Shown here piece after piece: positions 6,122 through 12,289 of a stretch of DNA of 12,320 nt. Within the stretch, counting starts at the first letter, position 1, and every line of letters starts with the position of its first letter. The DNA comes from Acidiphilium sp. CAG:727 (lineage in GTDB: Bacteria; Bacillota; Clostridia; Christensenellales; Borkfalkiaceae). The notes under the pieces were generated by a model that searched no databases, was not told the origin of the DNA, and saw only the letters and a program-made list of their open reading frames with translations. The stretch lies in NCBI GenBank assembly GCA_000437515.1, contig FR898470.1:4836-17155 (forward strand). The letters run 5' to 3'. Made by a program: the position numbers and the translations under genes.

Positions 6122-8239
6122 ATGGACGATTTTGAAAAGAAAATAAACGAAGAAGTCGTTGACGAAAATGCCTCTGCCGAGGTAAAAGAAAAGAAGTCTT
6201 TCAAAACGAAAATCTGCAACGTTTTTGAAAAAATCGGCGCGTTTTTCGTTAAAATCGGTAAAACCGTCTGGCGTTGGACGAAACGCACTTTCTGCGGCGC
6301 AAGTAAAGAACTCGCAGAGGACGGTAAAAAGAAAGATAAAAAAGCCGAAAAGAAAGACGAACGACAAAACAAAAATTTAGAAGTCGAAAAAATAGTCAGC
6401 CCGACCAAACAGATCGTAAGAAATTTTTTCAGAAAACCTTTGGCGGTCGTTTCTCTGGTAATAGTGGCGTGTATGTTTTTGTTCGTTATCATAGGTCCGA
6501 TTATCAGTCCTATCGATTTAAGTTATAAAGAAAATATGCACGAAAACATTGCCCCGGGCTTTAAGTTTATGAGCGTGCCGAAAAATTTGAAAAATAACGT
6601 CAGGAGTATTTCGTCTTACTCGTTTTTCTCGGTAGGCACGGATAATGATAATAATCTCTACGTATGGGGCAGTACGAAAATGCCGACTGCGGCAAGTAAA
6701 TCCGATATGTCCGTATTACCGTCGGACTTAAAAGGGAAAAAGGTGGCTTTTGCCGCCGCAGGGTACGACCACGCGATAGCAATCACTACCGAAGGCAAAG
6801 TCGTCGGCTGGGGCGAATACGACTGCGGACAATACGGTGATAAAGGTTCGCTTGCAAACAGCGCGTCGGCTGTTTACAAGATGCCCTCCGTTATTATGAA
6901 CGGCACGATAAACGCAGAAGACGTAGCCCAACTCGTTTGCGGCTATCAGGTATCTGCGATAGTTATGAAAAGCGGCAAGGTATACGCCTGGGGTAATTAT
7001 GCGGGCGCTAAAAATCTCAGAGCGTTAAACTCGTTGAACAACGTGCGTGAAATTCAGTTTACAAACAGCGCGGCAGTCGCGTTGTTAAAGGACGGAACTT
7101 TGTGGTTCGGTAAGGCGAGCGACTCTTTCGACACGGTGGAAACGACGGATGCCGACGGAAAAGAAATAATAATTTCTTTGGCGGATTATATAGGTACGCG
7201 TAAAGTAACCGACATCGCAACGACGAATACTGCTCTCGCAATGGTATTCGACGACGGAAATTATTTTGTTGCGGGTACTTTTACCCCCAGCAAAAACAAG
7301 TTTGTAAAGCAACCGAAACTTTCTTCCGATGAAAAGATCGTGGATATTGCGGGCGGAAGCAAGCATTTCACTATGTTAACCGATAAAGGCAAAATCTATT
7401 CATTCGGTCAGAATTATCTGAATCAATGTAAGGTCGCAAAGGGTAATTATTCCGCAAGCGATAAGTTGTTCGTCGGATCTTTCCAGAACTACGTAACTTC
7501 GGCGTCGGGGAAATTAAAAACCAAATGGGGTTGCAAGGGATATTTATTCGGTACCGACGAATTCGGAAGGTCGATATTCAGCCGCATAATGCACGGCGGT
7601 AAAATGACGATGACGATAGGCGCGGTTGCGGTTATCATATCTACGATTATCGCTATAATAATAGGATGTCTTTCCGGCTATTTCGGCGGTTGGGTCGATA
7701 TGATACTTATGCGCATAACCGAAATCTTTTCGGCAATACCGTTTTTACCGTTTGCGCTTATCCTTTCTGCCGTTTTGGCGGGAAGCAACGTTACCGAAAA
7801 TACAAGAATTTTTATGATAATGGTAATTCTCGGTTTGCTTTCCTGGACGGGACTTGCCAGAATGATTCGCGGTCAGGTTCTTGCCGAAAGAGAAAAAGAA
7901 TTCGTTACCGCCGCAAAAGCAATGGGCGTAAAGGAAGGCAAGATAGCCTTCAAGCATATTTTGCCGAACGTAATTTCGATTATACTCGTAAGCGTAACGC
8001 TCGACTTCGCAGGTTGTATGCTTACGGAATCTTCGCTTTCCTACCTCGGTTTCGGCGTAAAATTGCCGCGTCCTACCTGGGGTAATATGCTCGACGGCTG
8101 TAACAACGAACTCGTAATAGGTACTTTGTGGTGGAGATGGTTGTTCCCCGCGTTGTTCTTATTGATTACGACTATAGCGATCAATATAATCGGCGACGCG
8201 CTCCGCGACGTTATGGATCCGAAAGCGCAAGAAAGGTAA
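6122..8239 (+). CDS. oppC: OppC permease with inserted RCC1-like propeller
   Basis: This is the second permease subunit of the importer, but with 705 aa against about 300. Residues 1-104 are a charged, Lys-rich cytoplasmic extension with an amphipathic stretch near 33-57. Span 1 is at 107-128. The conserved element after the first loop, GTDEFGRSIFSRIMHGGK, is at 477-494, so the loop between them is about 345 residues instead of the usual 50-60. Within 162-435 six RCC1-like units can be read; conserved spots are DNNLYVWG (176-183), EGKVVGWGEYDCGQYG (224-239), SGKVYAWGNY (284-293), DGTLWFG (324-330), a degenerate unit at 361-391, and KGKIYSFGQN (422-431). By the positive-inside rule and family topology the propeller lies outside the membrane. 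The EAA loop is AAKAMGVKEGKIAFKHILPN at 597-616, and the C-terminus GDALRDVMDP is normal. AGGAGG (6111-6116) precedes the start. The frame is open throughout, with codon use like its neighbours. Confidence 0.92.
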   Translation: MDDFEKKINEEVVDENASAEVKEKKSFKTKICNVFEKIGAFFVKIGKTVWRWTKRTFCGASKELAEDGKKKDKKAEKKDERQNKNLEVEKIVSPTKQIVRNFFRKPLAVVSLVIVACMFLFVIIGPIISPIDLSYKENMHENIAPGFKFMSVPKNLKNNVRSISSYSFFSVGTDNDNNLYVWGSTKMPTAASKSDMSVLPSDLKGKKVAFAAAGYDHAIAITTEGKVVGWGEYDCGQYGDKGSLANSASAVYKMPSVIMNGTINAEDVAQLVCGYQVSAIVMKSGKVYAWGNYAGAKNLRALNSLNNVREIQFTNSAAVALLKDGTLWFGKASDSFDTVETTDADGKEIIISLADYIGTRKVTDIATTNTALAMVFDDGNYFVAGTFTPSKNKFVKQPKLSSDEKIVDIAGGSKHFTMLTDKGKIYSFGQNYLNQCKVAKGNYSASDKLFVGSFQNYVTSASGKLKTKWGCKGYLFGTDEFGRSIFSRIMHGGKMTMTIGAVAVIISTIIAIIIGCLSGYFGGWVDMILMRITEIFSAIPFLPFALILSAVLAGSNVTENTRIFMIMVILGLLSWTGLARMIRGQVLAEREKEFVTAAKAMGVKEGKIAFKHILPNVISIILVSVTLDFAGCMLTESSLSYLGFGVKLPRPTWGNMLDGCNNELVIGTLWWRWLFPALFLLITTIAINIIGDALRDVMDPKAQER

Positions 8240-8251
8240 GGAGGCAGAATT

Positions 8252-9274
8252 ATGGCATTATTGGAAGTAAAACACCTTCATACTTATTTCAAAACGCGTA
8301 AGGGCATAGTCAAAGCGGTAAACGACGTATCTTACGAACTCGAACCCGGCAGGACGGTCGGTATAGTCGGCGAATCGGGGTCGGGTAAGAGCGTTTCCGC
8401 AATGAGCATACTTCGCCTTCTCGACGGTAACGGTTATATCGATTCCGGCGAAATTCTGTTCGAGGGCAAAGACCTTACCAAACTCAAAATCGACGAACTT
8501 TATAAAATCAGGGGCGATAAAATCTCGGTTATCTTTCAGGAACCCATGACTTCTCTGAACCCCGTATTCACCGTAAAAAAGCAACTTGCCGAGCCGTTTA
8601 TCATTCATAGGGGTATGAAGAAAAAACAGGCTTACTCCGAAGTTGTAAAAATGCTCGAAGCGGTGCAGATACCCAACCCCGAAGCGGTGGCGCGGCAATA
8701 TCCGCACCAACTTTCGGGCGGTATGCGCCAAAGAGTCATGATAGCGATGGCTTTGGCGTGCAGACCTAAAATTCTTATTGCGGACGAACCTACGACTGCG
8801 CTCGACGTTACCATTCAGGCGCAGATATTGCGGCTTATGAACGATTTGCAACGAGAAAACGGCACTTCGATTATATTCATAACTCACGATTTAGGCGTCA
8901 TAAACGAGATGGCGGACGACGTGGTAGTAATGTATTGTGGTCAGGTCGTAGAAAAGTCTTCGGCAAGAACTATTTTCACCGATTGCGAATATTCGCACCC
9001 GTATACCGAAGGGCTTATGTATTCGATACCGCGTCTGGACGCTCCGGACGCGAAATTGGAACCTATACCCGGCGCGGTGCCTCATCCGCTCGCCCTTCCC
9101 AAAGGTTGTAAATTCGCTCCGAGATGCAAATATTGTACGCAGAAATGTATCGATAACGAACCCGAACTCAGAGAAAACGTCAGCGGTCAGATGATCAGAT
9201 GTTTTTACCCTAAAAAGGAGGACAGAAGAAGTGCAGAACACAAAGAAAAAATTGTTGTCTATCACGAATCTTAA
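8252..9274 (+). CDS. oppD: Oligopeptide ABC transporter ATPase OppD
   Basis: This is one of two cytoplasmic ATPase subunits that drive peptide import. It has 340 aa, normal for the family. Visible are Walker A GESGSGKS (40-47), Q-loop Gln96 in IFQEPMTSLNP, signature LSGGM (154-158), Walker B ILIADEP (174-180) with catalytic Glu179, and the switch His212 in ITHDLG. The C-terminal oligo_HPY region holds Cys286, Cys292, Cys299 and Cys317 plus an extra Cys295. This Cys pattern matches the [4Fe-4S]-binding motif known from a bacterial DppD structure. The AAGGAGG site (8238-8244) overlaps the oppC stop codon, so translation is probably coupled. The last 14 codons overlap oppF in another frame. Confidence 0.95.
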   Translation: MALLEVKHLHTYFKTRKGIVKAVNDVSYELEPGRTVGIVGESGSGKSVSAMSILRLLDGNGYIDSGEILFEGKDLTKLKIDELYKIRGDKISVIFQEPMTSLNPVFTVKKQLAEPFIIHRGMKKKQAYSEVVKMLEAVQIPNPEAVARQYPHQLSGGMRQRVMIAMALACRPKILIADEPTTALDVTIQAQILRLMNDLQRENGTSIIFITHDLGVINEMADDVVVMYCGQVVEKSSARTIFTDCEYSHPYTEGLMYSIPRLDAPDAKLEPIPGAVPHPLALPKGCKFAPRCKYCTQKCIDNEPELRENVSGQMIRCFYPKKEDRRSAEHKEKIVVYHES

Positions 9275-10910
9275 AAAGTATTTTCCGATAGCGAAATCCT
9301 CCTTGTTCCAAAAGGAACGCCTTTACGTGCGCGCCAACGAAGATATTTCGATAGACATCTACGAGGGCGAAACGTTCGGGCTCGTCGGCGAATCGGGTTG
9401 CGGTAAGTCCACGCTCGGCAGGGTAATTCTGCAACTTTACGAACAGACTGCAGGCAGTACGCTTTATTACGGTCGTTCGAGGGCTGAAGTCGCTCCCGCG
9501 TACGTTAAAAAGACCTTCAAAAACCCCGAAAAATATCTTAAAATCTATCGCGAAGCGCAGGCGAAAGCCGATAAAACCGCCGCTTTGATCGAAGAATTGG
9601 GCGATAACGCTACTTTTTATCAGATTCAGGATAATAACCTTGCGCAGGCTGCGGCGAAATCGGCTTTGATGAACGTAGCCAAGATTTTGGGCGGACTTAT
9701 ATCGTTGCCGACTGCCGAAATGAAAGAAGGCGCGAACATTCTTCTTCGTCAGCACTACGTTTTGGTCAAAATCGAAAAAATCAACGCTAAAATCAAGTCG
9801 GTCGAAAACAGCATAGACTTAAAGTTGAATAAACTTTCTACCGACGAAAACGAGCGTACCGAAGAGAAGACCGAAAAGGACGAAAAGAGAATCGCCGCAA
9901 TAAACGCGTCGATAGAACGCCTTAAACAGAAATGCCGCGATTATAAAAAACAAATCGAGGCGTTGCGCGTAATCGAAGCGGAAAGACAGGCGGAAATCGA
10001 CGCTATCCGTTCGGCTCATAAAGACGAAGAAGAATTTCGGAAGTACGAGGCTATGTTCGACGGAGGTATCGACCTCGCAAGACTTAAATACAACGAAATC
10101 AGACGACTTCGCAAAGATATTCAGATAGTCTTTCAGGACCCGTATTCTTCGCTCGACCCCCGTATGACGATAGGGCAGACGATAGAAGAAGGTCTGGTTA
10201 CGCATAAGTATTATAAGCACGGCTCGAAAAAAATGAAGGAGTACATCCTTAAAGTCATGAACGACTGCGGCTTGCAGGACTATATGTTGCACCGTTATCC
10301 GCACCAGTTTTCGGGCGGGCAGAGGCAGAGAGTGTGTATTGCTCGCGCCTTGGCGGTCAAGCCTAAATTCGTCGTTTGCGACGAGTGCGTTTCCGCTCTC
10401 GACGTGTCCATTCAGTCGCAGATAATCAACCTTTTGCAGGAACTCAAAGAGCGTGAAAACCTTACGTACCTCTTCATTTCGCACGATTTGTCCGTCGTAA
10501 GATACATTTCCGACCGTATAGGCGTTATGTATCTCGGCAACCTCGTCGAACTTGCGGACAGCGAAACGATCTTCAAAGATCCGCGCCACCCGTATACGGT
10601 TGCGTTGTTGAGTTCTATTCCGACTACCGATCCCGACGACCTTAATAAGGAGCGAATTATTTTGGAAGGTAATATTCCGAGTCCTATACGTCCTCCCGAA
10701 GGCTGTAAATTCCATACCCGTTGCTTTATGGCGTGCGACAAATGTAAACGCGTGCCGCCGCCGCTGACAGAAGTGGAACCCGGGCATTTCGTCGCGTGTC
10801 ATTTCCTTGACAGAAAACTCGACGAAAACGGAAATTATCTGTTCGAACTCCCGAAAATGGAAAAGAAATCTTCCAAACTCGCCGATTTACCGAGCGAAGA
10901 TGAAAAATAA
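9231..10910 (+). CDS. oppF: Oligopeptide ABC transporter ATPase OppF with helical insertion
   Basis: This is the partner ATPase of OppD. It starts at a GTG, 9 nt after AGGAGG (9216-9221), and overlaps oppD by 44 nt. It has 559 aa, against about 310-340 for typical OppF. Walker A is GESGCGKST at 53-61, Q-loop Gln302 in IVFQDPYSSLDP, signature FSGGQRQR at 360-367, Walker B VVCDE at 381-385 with Glu385, and switch His418 in ISHDL. The extra sequence (about 83-285) falls between the Walker A strand region and the Q-loop. It is Lys/Glu-rich and mostly helical, with heptad-like Ile/Leu spacing at 180-262 that suggests an antiparallel coiled coil with a charged turn near 202-219. The C-terminal region has Cys492, Cys498, Cys505 and Cys523, again like the Fe-S motif of Dpp ATPases, and then a tail of about 35 residues. 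All ATPase motifs are intact, so it should be active. Confidence 0.94.
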   Translation: MQNTKKKLLSITNLKKYFPIAKSSLFQKERLYVRANEDISIDIYEGETFGLVGESGCGKSTLGRVILQLYEQTAGSTLYYGRSRAEVAPAYVKKTFKNPEKYLKIYREAQAKADKTAALIEELGDNATFYQIQDNNLAQAAAKSALMNVAKILGGLISLPTAEMKEGANILLRQHYVLVKIEKINAKIKSVENSIDLKLNKLSTDENERTEEKTEKDEKRIAAINASIERLKQKCRDYKKQIEALRVIEAERQAEIDAIRSAHKDEEEFRKYEAMFDGGIDLARLKYNEIRRLRKDIQIVFQDPYSSLDPRMTIGQTIEEGLVTHKYYKHGSKKMKEYILKVMNDCGLQDYMLHRYPHQFSGGQRQRVCIARALAVKPKFVVCDECVSALDVSIQSQIINLLQELKERENLTYLFISHDLSVVRYISDRIGVMYLGNLVELADSETIFKDPRHPYTVALLSSIPTTDPDDLNKERIILEGNIPSPIRPPEGCKFHTRCFMACDKCKRVPPPLTEVEPGHFVACHFLDRKLDENGNYLFELPKMEKKSSKLADLPSEDEK

Positions 10911-10922
10911 CGAGGTATAAGC

Positions 10923-11126
10923 ATGTTCTGGCGAAAAAGACTTAAAAATTTAGACGAAACGGACGAGAATAAACTTAAAAGCGATATAGACAGGGCAGGC
11001 GGACTTGAAAAAGGCGACCTTAAAGCGATGATAATAGCGGCTCTTACGACGATCGTACCCGTTTGTCTGCTCGTCCTGCTCGTTATAAGTCTGCTTGCCA
11101 TGTGGATTTTCGGCGTATTCGGTTAA
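10923..11126 (+). CDS. Small single-span membrane protein, unknown function
   Basis: The 67-aa product starts MFWRKRLKNLDETDENKLKS and has a charged N-terminal half. A hydrophobic segment at about 35-67, containing IVPVCLLVLLVISLLAMW, runs to the C-terminus. A GAGG site (10912-10915) lies 7 nt before the ATG, and the start is only 12 nt after oppF, so it looks like the last gene of the operon. A tail-anchored-like layout with the charged half in the cytoplasm is likely. I do not recognise the family. It could be a transporter accessory peptide or an unrelated passenger. Operon position, ribosome-binding site and codon use like its neighbours argue that it is a real gene. Confidence 0.7.
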   Translation: MFWRKRLKNLDETDENKLKSDIDRAGGLEKGDLKAMIIAALTTIVPVCLLVLLVISLLAMWIFGVFG

Positions 11127-11166
11127 GATTTTAATTTGCTCACTCTTATTATATATTATTTCTCCT

Positions 11167-11200
11167 AAATTCCCTTCGGCGTAACGGTCGAGGGGAATTT
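11167..11200 (+). terminator. Probable terminator of the opp operon
   Basis: The arms AAATTCCCTTCG (11167-11178) and CGAGGGGAATTT (11189-11200) form a 12-bp stem with one G-U pair and a 10-nt loop. The T-rich end (ATTTACGTTTT) is broken, so termination may be imperfect. It is 40 nt after the last operon gene. Confidence 0.6.
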
Positions 11201-11220
11201 ACGTTTTGCAATCCAGCGAT

Positions 11221-11394
11221 GTCATCGCGAGCGTAGCGTGGCGATCCCGAAGATTGGTGTATGAGTGACTATACACGCGTCATTCTGAGGCTTTGCCGAA
11301 GTCCCTTGGCAGGTCGCACCCTCTCCGGCACGCTTCGCACGCCACCTCTCCCGCTTCAACGGGAGAACATACTCCCGGAAGGGTAGTATTTGTC
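11221..11394 (+). repeat. Composite repeat element, copy 3 (divergent)
   Basis: It opens with 37 nt identical to 842-878 and closes with CCGGAAGGGTAGTATTTGTC at 11375-11394, like the end of copy 1. Between them, 11304-11370 is a diverged form of the 65-nt core in the orientation of copy 2; shared landmarks are CCTTGG, CAGG, TCGC, CGCTTCGC and the CCCG-TTTCA-CGGG hairpin. The core is therefore inverted relative to the shared ends when compared with copy 1. A GTCATTCTGAGG module sits at 11279. Confidence 0.65.
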
Positions 11395-11441
11395 GGGGTA
11401 CATATTACGGTAATATTAAGTCCGTAGGTGTTGCCTTTCCA

Positions 11442-11470
11442 GGAGATGTTTCGCTGACGCTCAACATGAC
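11442..11470 (-). repeat. Short dispersed repeat module, minus orientation
   Basis: The reverse complement begins GTCATGTTGAGCGTCAGCGA and ends ACATCTCC. It matches the module at 2409-2440 at 23 of 28 positions and resembles GTCATTCTGAACG at 11484 on the opposite strand. Facing copies at 11442-11470 and 11484-11511 form a loose inverted pair. Confidence 0.5.
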
Positions 11471-11483
11471 ATACTTTGTTTGT

Positions 11484-11535
11484 GTCATTCTGAACGCAGT
11501 GAAGAATCTCCCGGAAGGGAAGTATTTGATAGCAT
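11484..11535 (+). repeat. GTCATTCTGA-type module with CCGGAAGGG end
   Basis: GTCATTCTGAACGCAGTGAA begins at 11484 and runs through GAATCTC into CCGGAAGGGAAGTATTT at 11511. That is the third copy of the CCGGAAGGG-nn-GTATTT ending in this window (others at 1011 and 11375). The recurrence shows that this ending is a fixed part of the repeat family. Confidence 0.55.
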
Positions 11536-11548
11536 GAAAATCAAAACT

Positions 11549-11593
11549 AAAAAGCCGAAATGTAAGATTTTTTCTTACATTTCGGCTTTTTTT
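11549..11593. terminator. Strong bidirectional intrinsic terminator
   Basis: Two 19-nt arms (11549-11567 and 11573-11591) pair perfectly around a TTTTT loop. The A-run at the left end and the T-run at the right end (to 11593) allow termination on either strand. On the + strand it insulates the last gene from transcription through the repeats. No gene ends directly before it, so it may serve a transcript within the repeats or be an element boundary. Confidence 0.8.
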
Positions 11594-11605
11594 AACGCCT
11601 TTATG

Positions 11606-11785
11606 TTGTTCATAGATTAACATATTCTACGTACATTTTCCGCAATCATTCTACCACTCTTATACGGGCAAGTCAACGGTTTTACGCTTGTTTACGCCGA
11701 TTTTTCACTTCTAACTCAAAAAATCGAGAATTTCACCCCATGTTTTTGCCGATTTTGTTCATAAAATATGTTAATCTATGAACAA
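11606..11785. repeat. 180-nt segment with perfect 20-nt inverted ends
   Basis: The segment TTGTTCATAGATTAACATAT (11606-11625) is repeated exactly as its reverse complement at 11766-11785. The 140 nt between contain no open frame of note and no obvious hairpin. No target duplication is seen at the outer edges. This could be a small MITE, the remnant ends of an insertion sequence, or a pair of operator sites upstream of the next gene, whose leader contains the right arm. Confidence 0.6.
11755..11782 (+). promoter_or_regulatory. Weak candidate promoter of the last gene
   Basis: TTGTTC (11755-11760) and TATGAA (11777-11782) are separated by 16 nt, and the second lies inside the right inverted-repeat arm. 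The match to consensus is modest. If real, the inverted repeat would cover the promoter and could be an operator. Confidence 0.25.
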
Positions 11786-11815
11786 ATTTTTTTTCGACGT
11801 ACGAAGGAAAATATT

Positions 11816-12289
11816 ATGAAAAACAAAAAATGGTTAGTATTATTTTTATTGGTTGCTGTCGTATTAAATGTTATACTCATAACAAGACCTGCTTTTGGTG
11901 TTTATATGGGCGAAGTAAAAAGTACTAAAAACAGTGGCGGTTCCTATTCTTCTAAAAGAAAATACACTTTTTACTCGGGTAGAGATGTTTCTTTGTCTGC
12001 AAAATATGAATATTATACAGGGAATTATATGAAAATAGGAGATAAAATGGTTTTTGTATTGTTCAATGTTGTAAGCGATGGCTATGGCTCTGAACACGTG
12101 GAAGTTAGTACAACAACATTAAAACGAAATTCAGTATTCAAGATGTCTGAATTACCTAATGAATATTTTGAGGCGGAGTATTATTCATGGACAGCAATTG
12201 TGACACAAATTATTTTAGGTATTGTATATTTAATATTATTAGGTTGTATATTTGATTTTCGTGGTAAACGATCATATTTAGATCAGTAA
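11816..12289 (+). CDS. Two-span membrane protein, unknown function
   Basis: The 157-aa product starts MKNKKWLVLFLLVAVVLNVI, with a hydrophobic segment at about 6-23 that could be an anchor or signal. A polar, Ser/Tyr-rich domain of about 100 residues (25-125) probably lies outside the cell. A second span at about 126-146 is followed by a short basic tail (FRGKRSYLDQ). The ATG at 11816 has AAGGA 7 nt upstream. An earlier in-frame ATG at 11768 lies in the inverted-repeat arm and lacks a ribosome-binding site, so I reject it. The DNA is distinctly richer in A+T, with TTA, ATA and AAA codons where neighbours use CTT/CTC, ATC and AAG. This suggests a different origin. I do not recognise the family. 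Confidence 0.75.
   Translation: MKNKKWLVLFLLVAVVLNVILITRPAFGVYMGEVKSTKNSGGSYSSKRKYTFYSGRDVSLSAKYEYYTGNYMKIGDKMVFVLFNVVSDGYGSEHVEVSTTTLKRNSVFKMSELPNEYFEAEYYSWTAIVTQIILGIVYLILLGCIFDFRGKRSYLDQ

Larger units (their letters stand above)
11127..11815. other. Repeat-rich intergenic region
   Basis: This stretch of about 690 nt has no gene that I can support. In order it holds the operon terminator, the 37-nt module repeated from 842, a divergent inverted copy of the 65-nt core, two GTCATTCTGA-type modules and one inverted related module. A strong bidirectional terminator hairpin and a 180-nt segment with 20-nt inverted ends follow. The right end contains the ribosome-binding site of the last gene. 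Confidence 0.7.

Noticed and set aside
6506..7555. OppC as an assembly or frameshift artefact joining two genes
   Set aside because: The frame is open across both junctions. The two permease parts fit a single OppC and codon use does not change, so a real insertion is the simpler reading.
10381..10413. Cys in place of Pro in the OppF Walker B segment (DECVSALD)
   Set aside because: The catalytic Asp and Glu are present, and this Cys variant is one I recall from many clostridial OppF/DppF proteins, so it is not notable.
11405..11623. A 72-codon reverse-strand frame in the repeat region
   Set aside because: It runs through a strong terminator hairpin and dispersed repeats. It begins in the inverted-repeat arm and has no ribosome-binding site.
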